19,361 nucleotides of DNA. Source: Sphaerochaeta sp. Lineage in GTDB: Bacteria; Spirochaetota; Spirochaetia; Sphaerochaetales; Sphaerochaetaceae. The DNA lies in assembly GCA_023228445.1 (NCBI GenBank), contig JALOBD010000020.1, positions 1 through 19,361 of the forward strand, read 5' to 3'. The translations under genes and the position numbers were made by a program. The notes under the pieces were generated by a model. It saw nothing but the letters and a program-made list of their open reading frames with translations, was not told the DNA's origin and ran no database searches. Positions 1 to 6,079 of the stretch are shown here, one piece after another; position 1 is the first letter of the stretch; every line of letters starts with the position of its first letter.

Positions 1-17
1 CATGCGCGCACCTCCTT
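1..17 (-). promoter_or_regulatory. Ribosome binding site and start codon of the next gene (probably the second CHR half)
   Basis: On the minus strand AGGAGG (11-16) lies seven to eight bases before an ATG at 3-1, inside the 3' end of the chromate transporter gene. This is the normal arrangement for paired short CHR genes, where N- and C-terminal halves are encoded back to back. Only the start codon of the second gene lies in the window, so its identity is inferred. Confidence 0.6.
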
Positions 18-605
18 GTGCATGGTCACGAGGCTATGGACGACGGAGAAGAGGATGATGGCGATCATCACCACCATGATGTTGAAACGCAAGACGAAGA
101 GGGCGACAAAGCTCGCGATGAAGAGGACGATGGGCAGGACACGCTTCTTCTGGGCAAGCGGCTTGAAGAGGGCCCAGGTGACCTGCAGCACGATGGCAGC
201 GACCACCGCCCGCATGCCGGAAAAGGCAGCGGCGATGACCTGGTTGTCGGCAACCGCCTGGTAGGCAAGGCTGACTACCGTCAGTACGATCATCGGAGGG
301 AGCACGGTCCCCAGGGCGGCGACCAAGGCACCGGGGACCCGGGCGAGGTGGTAGCCGACCATCAGGGAGCCGTTGACGGCGATGGGCCCGGGGCTCGACT
401 GGGCGATGGTGATGAAGTCCAGCATCTCCTCATCGTTGATCCACCCCAGCTCGACGACCATCTTCTTGCGCATCAAGCTGATGATGACAAAGCCGCCACC
501 GAAGGTGAAGAGCGAGAGGGTGAAGGTCGTCCAAAAGAGTCTCAGGTAGAAACGGAGGTTGACCTCAGGCCTCCCCTTCTCTTCCCGCAAGATGTGTTTC
601 TTCAC
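1..605 (-). CDS. Chromate transporter (CHR family), short single-domain subunit; stop codon at the window edge
   Basis: This encodes an integral membrane protein of the CHR superfamily, whose members export chromate or related oxyanions. Translated by hand it gives 201 residues. The family signatures are FGGGF at residues 35-39 and PGPIAVN at 72-78, followed by hydrophobic segments near 97-115, 125-147 and 157-192. This is the length of a short-chain CHR protein, which normally works with a second half encoded by the adjacent gene. The start is GTG at 605-603, preceded five bases upstream by AGGAGG; it overlaps the TGA of the radical SAM gene as GTGA, so the two are probably translationally coupled. 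The reading frame reaches the edge as TG, beside an ATG at 3-1 of the next gene, so the stop is probably a TGA in an ATGA overlap. The real substrate cannot be told from sequence. Confidence 0.88.
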   Translation of the reverse strand, partial: MKKHILREEKGRPEVNLRFYLRLFWTTFTLSLFTFGGGFVIISLMRKKMVVELGWINDEEMLDFITIAQSSPGPIAVNGSLMVGYHLARVPGALVAALGTVLPPMIVLTVVSLAYQAVADNQVIAAAFSGMRAVVAAIVLQVTWALFKPLAQKKRVLPIVLFIASFVALFVLRFNIMVVMIAIILFSVVHSLVTMHKEVRA

Positions 606-1705
606 CCTCTTCCTCCTGCCACGATGCGGGCGATCTCTTCAAACCGGGTGATGCTATAGGGGAAGAACTCCTTCATCGTATCGCAGTACCGGTAGCCGGA
701 GCTGCTGCGGTAGCGCTTGCACCCCCCGCGACAGAGCGCTCTCCACCGGCACTGCTCACACCCGTCGATGGTGTTGGGCGACTCCTCGATGAAGCGCAGC
801 GCTCGCCTTCGCCCATCGAAGTCGGCCCACGAGCCGGTGAGGATGTTGCCCAAGAGCTGGTCATCGAAGCAGTAGAAGTCGCAGGGGTAGATGTTGCCGT
901 TGGACTCTACCACATAGTTGACCGAGCAGATGCCGGCCATGTCACAGCTCTCCGGCTCCAAGGAGAGGAGCATCGCCACGATGTTATCAAAGAAGCGGAC
1001 CGAGACCTGTTCTCCCCGCCGGAAGGCGTCGTACCAGAGGTCGAAGGATTCTTTGAGAAAACGGGTATAGGAGGAGGCGCTCAAGAAGCTGCGATCCTGC
1101 TCGATGGGATCGATGCAGGGGATGTACTGATGATACCGCACCCCGTGGTCAACCAGCCACCGCCACGCGTGGGCCGTGTTGTCGGCCATCTGGTCGGTGA
1201 CCACCGAGAGGACGTTGAACTCAACCCCTCCCCGCTTGGCTATCTCGATGGCGTGGGCAACCGCCCGTCCACTGCCGTTGCCCTGGTGGTCGAGTCGATG
1301 GAGGTCATGGATGCGGGGGCTGCCATCAAGTGAGATGCCTACCAAGAATCCGTGTTCCTTGAAGAAGGCGGCCCACGCCTCGTTCAGGCGCACGCCGTTG
1401 GTCTGAAACGCCCAGTGGATGGTTTGCTCAGCGCTCTTATAGGCAGTAGCCTCGGCCACGAAGCGTTCAAAGAACGCGAGGCCTGCCAAAGAGGGTTCAC
1501 CGCCTTGGAAGACGAAGCTGACGTGGTCGGCTTCGTCGAGGCTCCCGGTGATGATGGCGGAGGCGACCTCATCGCTCATCAAAGAGAAGGTGCCCTCCGC
1601 TCGGTGGGCAGCGGTATCGAGGTAGAAACAGTAGTCACAGGCCAAGTTGCACGCCGCCGAAGCGGGCTTGATCATCACCGTCAAAGAAGCTCGTCTCTTG
1701 CCCAT
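602..1705 (-). CDS. Anaerobic sulfatase-maturating enzyme (radical SAM, SPASM domain)
   Basis: This enzyme oxidises the active-site Cys or Ser of a sulfatase to 3-oxoalanine (formylglycine) in the cytoplasm without oxygen, using S-adenosylmethionine and iron-sulfur clusters. The protein has 367 residues, normal for the family. The radical SAM cluster motif CNLACDYC holds Cys19, Cys23 and Cys26; GGEP at 68-71 follows as the SAM-binding motif. The C-terminal SPASM region has Cys254, 260, 275, 279, 316, 319, 325, 329 and 341, a spacing typical of two auxiliary 4Fe-4S clusters. Asp276 after Cys275 is in the place of the proposed catalytic base of characterised members. The likely client is the Cys-type sulfatase at 12979-14439. 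The gene is tightly coupled to the chromate transporter behind it, an unrelated function. ATG is the first in-frame start but has only a weak ribosome site. Confidence 0.92.
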   Translation of the reverse strand: MGKRRASLTVMIKPASAACNLACDYCFYLDTAAHRAEGTFSLMSDEVASAIITGSLDEADHVSFVFQGGEPSLAGLAFFERFVAEATAYKSAEQTIHWAFQTNGVRLNEAWAAFFKEHGFLVGISLDGSPRIHDLHRLDHQGNGSGRAVAHAIEIAKRGGVEFNVLSVVTDQMADNTAHAWRWLVDHGVRYHQYIPCIDPIEQDRSFLSASSYTRFLKESFDLWYDAFRRGEQVSVRFFDNIVAMLLSLEPESCDMAGICSVNYVVESNGNIYPCDFYCFDDQLLGNILTGSWADFDGRRRALRFIEESPNTIDGCEQCRWRALCRGGCKRYRSSSGYRYCDTMKEFFPYSITRFEEIARIVAGGRG

Positions 1706-1710
1706 GCCCT

Positions 1711-1739
1711 GTTATATACCGTATCGAAACAAGAGACAA
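1711..1739 (-). promoter_or_regulatory. Putative promoter of the sulfatase-maturase gene
   Basis: Reading the minus strand, TTGTCT (1739-1734) is followed after 17 bases by TATAAC (1716-1711), a fair sigma-70 pair in a 53-base intergenic gap. The ATG is only five bases beyond the -10 box, so a transcript from it would be leaderless or nearly so, matching the weak ribosome binding site of the gene. Confidence 0.4.
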
Positions 1740-1758
1740 GCAAATGCAGAAAAATCTC

Positions 1759-3192
1759 CTACTCCACACTGTCACTTTGGCGGAAGATCATGAGCCGCTC
1801 CCCTCCGATGGCCCAGCTCTTGGCGTAGACGTTGCCCTCCACATCGACGGCATAGAGGCGCAGCACACCGGCCCGTTCAACCTCACCAAGGTCATCGACG
1901 GTGAGGGTGACGTACTCATCGTACCCCCAGATTCCATCGCCGAGCAGATCATCCCCCACTGAATTCCCGTCACCATCCAGCGAGGTGACGGCGTAGAGCT
2001 CCCACAGATCATCGCCGGTGCGGTTGTAGAGGACCAGCTCCGTCTTCTGCTCCTGCTCAGCTGCCCCAATGCGACGCTCCTCATAGAAATTGACGAACAT
2101 GGTGGGGTAGTCGCTACTGAACTCGGTGTAAGTGAGGTACCGTTCCTCATCATAGGTCTCGGCGACGATGTAGAGCCTGCCCTCCCACCCCTGTTCAAGG
2201 CGTTCTGCCCATCGATCACTCCCATAGAAGTCCACTGCCTCGCTCTCGCCACTTTGGATGATCCCCATACCCAAGATATCATCACCCCACTCACCGTGGA
2301 GGTACTCCTCTGCGGTCATCGCATAGAGAAACCAGATTGCATCATCGAGTTGGTTGTCTACATACAGGGTGTAGCGGCCGGTACCGACAAAGGATTCGGG
2401 GGTGATGGCGATGGCCCACCCATCATAGGCGGGGTAGAAGGTCCCCCGGTAGTGTCCCCCATCGCTGTCGATGGCGCTATAGGAGAGCTCCGTACTCCCA
2501 TCGTAGCGGGTGAGTGCCGGAATCTGTGAACGGGGGATCAAGGCCCGCTGGCCAGGAGGCACGATGTGAGGGGAGAGCAGGTTGACCTCGCCCTCCTCAC
2601 CGCTCTTGGCATCTTCAGCTTCCAACGCAAAGTTCTCAAGGTCCTTGCCGCTCTGGTTCAAGAGGGCGAGCGTTGTTCCTCCGTCTGGATACTGGGAAGC
2701 GAGGAAGTCCGATCGATACTGATCGAGGGTGATGTTCAAATTCCAGCTGTCGTAGGCGGGGTCCCACACGCCGTAGTAGTAATCGCCCTCGCCGTCCATA
2801 GCGGTAAAGGAGAATGGCAACCCGTCACGCGCTGCGATGGCATTGAAGAGCAGGAGGTGGGAGAGCAGGTCGATGATCCGCCGCTCCCCACTGACGAGCG
2901 GGGTCTCTAGCAGGTTCACCACCTCCGGCGAGTAGTGGGCCATCACCGGGTTGTAGAGGTCGAAACGCTCGATGGTGTAGCCGCTGTCGTTGACCAGCGC
3001 GAGGCGGGTTCCCCAGCGCTCCAGCGGCGGGTCCTTGATGAAGCGCAGCTCAGGGCCAATGGTTACTTCAGGAGCACTGAGCTCTTGGATCGGTGGCAAG
3101 GTCTGCTCTTCGACCATCGGTGAGGCAATAGCCCATCCAACGACCACGGCGAGCAGGAGCGCAACGAGCACTATGGTTCTCTTCTTTTGCAT
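1759..3192 (-). CDS. Exported protein with four internal beta-rich repeats, function unknown
   Basis: I do not recognise a named family. From the preferred start the protein has 477 residues. It opens with basic MQKKR and a hydrophobic stretch (7-24) typical of a signal peptide or membrane anchor, with no lipobox cysteine. The rest consists of repeats of about 95 residues in two types. Repeats 1 (63-160) and 2 (174-268) share a start of the type LALxNxSGxxxExF and an end of the type DxxGxYxGxxxPAYDxW. Repeats 3 (275-368) and 4 (385-470) share LYxxxxxDxxWxLYAxT followed by GDDxLGxG. The pattern suggests extracytoplasmic beta-sandwich modules. The start is the ATG at 3192, because AGAGGG lies seven bases before it; an ATG 21 bases further upstream has no ribosome site. 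It lies 86 bases downstream of the metal transporter gene. Confidence 0.72.
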   Translation of the reverse strand: MQKKRTIVLVALLLAVVVGWAIASPMVEEQTLPPIQELSAPEVTIGPELRFIKDPPLERWGTRLALVNDSGYTIERFDLYNPVMAHYSPEVVNLLETPLVSGERRIIDLLSHLLLFNAIAARDGLPFSFTAMDGEGDYYYGVWDPAYDSWNLNITLDQYRSDFLASQYPDGGTTLALLNQSGKDLENFALEAEDAKSGEEGEVNLLSPHIVPPGQRALIPRSQIPALTRYDGSTELSYSAIDSDGGHYRGTFYPAYDGWAIAITPESFVGTGRYTLYVDNQLDDAIWFLYAMTAEEYLHGEWGDDILGMGIIQSGESEAVDFYGSDRWAERLEQGWEGRLYIVAETYDEERYLTYTEFSSDYPTMFVNFYEERRIGAAEQEQKTELVLYNRTGDDLWELYAVTSLDGDGNSVGDDLLGDGIWGYDEYVTLTVDDLGEVERAGVLRLYAVDVEGNVYAKSWAIGGERLMIFRQSDSVE

Positions 3193-3199
3193 GGCACGT

Positions 3200-3205
3200 C
3201 CCTCT
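3200..3205 (-). promoter_or_regulatory. Ribosome binding site deciding the start of the repeat protein
   Basis: AGAGGG on the minus strand sits seven bases before the ATG at 3192-3190. The longer alternative start at 3213 has no purine-rich site before it. Confidence 0.55.
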
Positions 3206-3240
3206 TCTGCCATCAGTGTAGGCGAGAGGCCCGCTATTGC

Positions 3241-3252
3241 CTAGTATACTAG
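3241..3252. promoter_or_regulatory. 12-bp perfect palindrome CTAGTATACTAG upstream of the repeat protein
   Basis: The palindrome sits in the short gap between the metal transporter stop and the repeat-protein start. Its core TATACT reads as a -10 box on the minus strand, but no convincing -35 element lies 16-18 bases away. It could be a promoter with an overlapping operator, or chance in an AT-rich gap. Confidence 0.3.
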
Positions 3253-3278
3253 TAGGGTATTTTGATCAGAAAGTGTGC

Positions 3279-4100
3279 TTATGCTCCTGGAGCAAGCAGC
3301 ACCAGGCTGATGGCCATCACCACCATGCCGGCCATCACCCCGCCGATGGCGATGTGGTGCTCCCCATACTCCTCGGCGGTGGGCAGCAGCTCATCCAGGG
3401 AGATGTAGACCATGATGCCGGCGATCGAGGCGAAGACGAAGCCGAAGGTCAGGTCGTTGAACCAGCGGCGGAGGAGGAAGAAGCCGACGAAGGCGCCCAC
3501 CGGTTCGGCCAGGCCGCTGAGGGTGCCGTAGAGGAAGGCCTTCTTGCGACTCTGTGTCGCATAGTAGATCGGCACGGAGACGGCCACCCCCTCAGGGATG
3601 TTGTGCAGCGCGATGGCGATGGCGATGCTCACCCCCAGCGCCGGGTCGCTGATCGCCGCCATGAAGGTGGCAAGGCCTTCGGGGAAGTTGTGGATGGCGA
3701 TGGCCAGTGCGCTGAAGAAGCCCATCCTCATCAGCTTCTGGTTGTGGGCCTCGCGTTCCCCCTCAGGGTGGGTGGGAATCTCGTGGGGGTTCTCGGCATC
3801 GGGGATGAGCTTGTCGATGAGGGCGATGACGACAATACCGACAAAGAAGGCGATGGTGGTCATGAGGTAGCCACGCCGCGGGCCCAGCACCCCCTCCAGC
3901 GCGATGCGGGCCTTGACGAAGATCTCGATGAGCGAGACGTAGATCATCACTCCGGCAGAAAAGCCGAGCGAGGCGGCAAGGAACTTGGGGTTGAACTCCT
4001 TGGAGAAGAAGCTCATCAGCGAACCGATGCCGGTGCTCAAGCCGGCGAACAACGTCAATCCAAAGGCGATACCGAGCGTGGTGGCATCAATTGTGTACAT
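3279..4100 (-). CDS. zupT: ZIP-family divalent metal (zinc) transporter, ZupT type
   Basis: This is an inner-membrane importer of zinc and possibly iron or manganese. It has 273 residues, usual for bacterial ZupT, with about eight hydrophobic segments. The two metal-site signatures are present: HNFPEG with His137, Asn138 and Glu141 in helix IV, and HNIPEG with His166, Asn167 and Glu170 in helix V. A His- and Glu-rich stretch in the cytosolic loop (about 101-119) is typical. The ATG at 4100 has a modest GGGAGAG site before it. The repeat protein follows 86 bases downstream on the same strand, so the two may be cotranscribed. A very weak promoter-like pair (TTGCCC, 18 bases, TAGGGT) lies upstream; no clear Zur box was recognised by eye. 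Confidence 0.92.
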   Translation of the reverse strand: MYTIDATTLGIAFGLTLFAGLSTGIGSLMSFFSKEFNPKFLAASLGFSAGVMIYVSLIEIFVKARIALEGVLGPRRGYLMTTIAFFVGIVVIALIDKLIPDAENPHEIPTHPEGEREAHNQKLMRMGFFSALAIAIHNFPEGLATFMAAISDPALGVSIAIAIALHNIPEGVAVSVPIYYATQSRKKAFLYGTLSGLAEPVGAFVGFFLLRRWFNDLTFGFVFASIAGIMVYISLDELLPTAEEYGEHHIAIGGVMAGMVVMAISLVLLAPGA

Positions 4101-4228
4101 CCGTGTCTCTCCCGTGAAACCACCCTACCATGAGAGGCACGCAATGGGCAACAAATTCTCGCTCCTTCGTCTGGTGACCCCTCGATTCCATACCCGACAA
4201 TAGTGCACCAAAGTGGCCTGTACCCCTC

Positions 4229-4259
4229 TTGCATATTCAATCGCTTATGTCGATATTAT
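4229..4259 (+). promoter_or_regulatory. Weak candidate promoter for the 97-aa gene
   Basis: TTGCAT (4229-4234) and TATTAT (4254-4259) are separated by 19 bases, slightly too far for an ideal sigma-70 promoter. Nothing better was seen in the 219-base gap between the divergent metal transporter gene and this gene. Confidence 0.25.
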
Positions 4260-4319
4260 GAGTAGGGGCCAGCATGACCACACTCGGTGTTCCTGCCATC
4301 CCCACAGAGGATGAGAGCC

Positions 4320-4613
4320 ATGGTAAGATACCGACCACATGATGCGATGATCGTCGAGAGTGGACAGAGTATTGTGACTACCCCATTCTTACTGGACATC
4401 CTCGACTCCGCCTTGATCGAAAACCTCCAGCGAGGCAACATCGCCGAGGCGTATGGAGTCCTGGATCTCTTGATCAGCTTGATCCAAACCCAGGAGGGCA
4501 ATACCCTCAGCGAGGATGAGGGCAAGCGGATTCTCAGTCAAGTGAAGCTCGCGATGAAGCAAGGCAACATCGCAGGGGCAAAGCAGCATATGGTGGAGTT
4601 TGTCCTACGCTAG
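4320..4613 (+). CDS. Small soluble helical protein, function unknown
   Basis: This gene of 97 codons is not from a family I recognise. It is probably real: it has its own intrinsic terminator 24 bases after the stop, and AGAGG nine bases before the chosen ATG. An upstream GTG at 4287 in the same frame would add 11 residues but has no ribosome site. The predicted protein is mostly helix, with no signal peptide or membrane segment. Two stretches look like a duplicated helical motif: LQRGNIAEAYGVL near residues 36-48 and MKQGNIAGAKQHM near 79-91, both GNIAxA. The same repeat shows in the DNA (GGCAACATCGC twice). The pattern recalls a short TPR-like hairpin, but that is speculation. It is transcribed as a single unit, convergent with the UDP-glucose dehydrogenase gene. 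Confidence 0.6.
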   Translation: MVRYRPHDAMIVESGQSIVTTPFLLDILDSALIENLQRGNIAEAYGVLDLLISLIQTQEGNTLSEDEGKRILSQVKLAMKQGNIAGAKQHMVEFVLR

Positions 4614-4637
4614 GCGTAGACAAGAGCGCACGACGAT

Positions 4638-4662
4638 AGGGTCCCATCCGGGACCCTCTTTT
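4638..4662 (+). terminator. Intrinsic terminator of the 97-aa gene
   Basis: A perfect 8-bp stem AGGGTCCC/GGGACCCT with loop ATCC is followed by CTTTT. It works only for the plus strand, since there is no T run on the other side. Its last two bases overlap the stop codon of the convergent UDP-glucose dehydrogenase gene. Confidence 0.85.
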
Positions 4663-5953
4663 ATCGCCCGATCGAGTAGTACTCCACCCCCGCCTCCAAC
4701 ATCCGTTTCACGTCAAAGAGGTTGCGCCCATCGTAGACGAGCGGGGTCCTCATCAGGGTTTTGAACCGGGCAGGATCCATCGCCTTGATCTCAGGCCAGT
4801 CGGTGAAGATGAAGCAGACCTGCGCTCCTGCGATCGCCTCCTCCACGCTTTGGGCATACCCCATGTCATAGGCATACTGGCGTTTGCAGTTCTCCTCAGC
4901 CACTGGATCGAACGCGGTGATCAGGGCCCCCTGCTCCAAGAGGCGGGGGATGTTGTAGATCGCCGGCGCTTCTCTCAGGTCATCGGTGCCCGCCTTGAAG
5001 GCAAGGCCGAGGACCGCCACCTTGATGCCGCTGAAGGTGATCATCCGGCTGGAGGCCTTCTTGAAGAGGCGGTAGCGCTGATCGTTGTTCACATCGACTG
5101 CGGCAGCGACGGTTCTCAGGTTGTACCCATACTGGGCAGAGAGGTACTGCAGGGCTTTGGTATCCTTGGGAAAGCAACTGCCCCCATACCCGATGCCGGC
5201 GCGCAGGAACTTGCTGCCGATGCGCTCGTCATAGCTCATGCCGAGGGCCACATCCTCGATGTCAGCGCCCACAAGCTCACAGAGATTGGCCACATCGTTC
5301 ATGTAGGAGATCTTCAGCGCCAAGAAGTCGTTGGCAGCGTATTTGGTCATCTCGGCACTGCGACGGCTGACGACGACCATCGGTTGGTCGAAGGGTTTGT
5401 AGAGCTCGCGCAAGATCGCCTCGGCGTGGCGGTCCTCCACCCCGATGACGATGCGCGCGGCGTGCATCATGTCATGGATGGCGCTGCCTTGGGCGAGGAA
5501 CTCTGGATTGGAGGCGACCTCCACCCGCACCGGGCGGACCAATGAGTCCTTTATGAACTGCTCCACCTTGTCGTTGGTCCCCACCGGCACGGTGGACTTG
5601 ACCACCACCAGACAATCGCGTTCGACGTTCTCGGCAATCTGGCGGGCCACCGAGGCGACATAGGCGAGGTTTGCCGACCCATCGGGCAACTCAGGCGTCC
5701 CCACCCCGATGAAGATCACATCCGGCTCTTTGTAGGCACTTGCATAGTCGGTGGTGAAGCGAAGCCGTCCACTGGCAAGCCCCTCTCTCAAATACTCCTC
5801 CAGATCCTTCTCATAGATGGGGCTGATGCCCTTGTTCAGCTGCTCGACCTTCTGTTCATCGATGTCTACGCACGTCACCTGGTGGCCCACCTTGGCAAAG
5901 CAGACCCCTGCCACCAACCCCACATAGCCGGTTCCCGAAATCGTCAGCTGCAT
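4661..5953 (-). CDS. ugd: UDP-glucose 6-dehydrogenase
   Basis: This cytoplasmic enzyme oxidises UDP-glucose to UDP-glucuronate with two NAD+, supplying uronic acid for surface polysaccharides. It has 430 residues, the normal length. The N-terminal Rossmann fold starts with GTGYVGLVAG at residues 7-16. The middle domain has EFLAQGSAIHD (151-161) and the conserved Lys204 and Asn208 in EMTKYAANDF. The catalytic cysteine is Cys260 in GYGGSCFPKD, and the C-terminal NAD/UDP-binding domain follows with GLAFKAGTDD. The start is fixed by a near-perfect ribosome site, GGAGGTGAT, before ATG. The gene stands alone, convergent with the small gene at 4320 and preceded by the remnant and insert described below. 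Confidence 0.96.
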   Translation of the reverse strand: MQLTISGTGYVGLVAGVCFAKVGHQVTCVDIDEQKVEQLNKGISPIYEKDLEEYLREGLASGRLRFTTDYASAYKEPDVIFIGVGTPELPDGSANLAYVASVARQIAENVERDCLVVVKSTVPVGTNDKVEQFIKDSLVRPVRVEVASNPEFLAQGSAIHDMMHAARIVIGVEDRHAEAILRELYKPFDQPMVVVSRRSAEMTKYAANDFLALKISYMNDVANLCELVGADIEDVALGMSYDERIGSKFLRAGIGYGGSCFPKDTKALQYLSAQYGYNLRTVAAAVDVNNDQRYRLFKKASSRMITFSGIKVAVLGLAFKAGTDDLREAPAIYNIPRLLEQGALITAFDPVAEENCKRQYAYDMGYAQSVEEAIAGAQVCFIFTDWPEIKAMDPARFKTLMRTPLVYDGRNLFDVKRMLEAGVEYYSIGR

Positions 5954-5955
5954 GC

Positions 5956-5992
5956 ATCACCTCCCTCTCTCCTCCAAAACTTGTGTTATAGT
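5956..5992. promoter_or_regulatory. Strong ribosome site of ugd and overlapping divergent -10 boxes
   Basis: GGAGGTGAT (5964-5956, minus) is almost fully complementary to the 16S rRNA 3' end and lies three bases before the ugd ATG. TATAAC (5990-5985, minus) could be the ugd -10 box, and TATAGT (5987-5992, plus) overlaps it as a -10 for the remnant start at 6012. No good -35 was found for either. Confidence 0.45.
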
Positions 5993-6002
5993 ACCACAGG
6001 GA

Positions 6003-6051
6003 GAGCAAAGAATGGAGAAGATCGTTGGCGCATATGCGCCAATCATCCATC
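6003..6051 (+). repeat. Left copy of the nitrilase-gene 5' end (truncated remnant or integration-site repeat)
   Basis: Bases 6003-6023 are identical to 9726-9746, which span the ribosome site and first four codons of the nitrilase gene. The next 28 bases match at about 17 positions. A TATAGT before it lines up with the TATACT before the intact gene. Read from ATG at 6012 it encodes MEKI followed by unrelated residues and stops after 27 codons inside the end of the subtilase gene. It is either the stump of a nitrilase paralogue cut by the insert, or one arm of an integration-site repeat. Confidence 0.65.
6025..6042. repeat. 18-bp perfect palindrome at the left end of the insert
   Basis: TTGGCGCATATGCGCCAA is perfectly self-complementary and begins two bases after the end of the 21-base repeat. 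A second dyad, CCAAAATTTTTGG (6054-6066), follows 11 bases later. Neither has a T run, so neither is a normal terminator for the subtilase operon that ends at 6080. Confidence 0.7.
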
Positions 6052-6079
6052 AACCAAAATTTTTGGACAGCTACTATGC

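Noticed and set aside
18..659. Plus-strand ORF of 213 codons
   Set aside because: It is the antisense of the chromate transporter, has an implausible Asp/Gly/His-rich composition and no ribosome site; the minus strand carries clear CHR motifs.
3237..4133. Plus-strand ORF of 298 codons
   Set aside because: It lies antisense to the metal transporter, with an artificial Asp/Glu/His-rich product; the transporter motifs are unambiguous.
4850..5545. Plus-strand ORF of 231 codons
   Set aside because: It is antisense to UDP-glucose dehydrogenase, whose catalytic motifs are complete.
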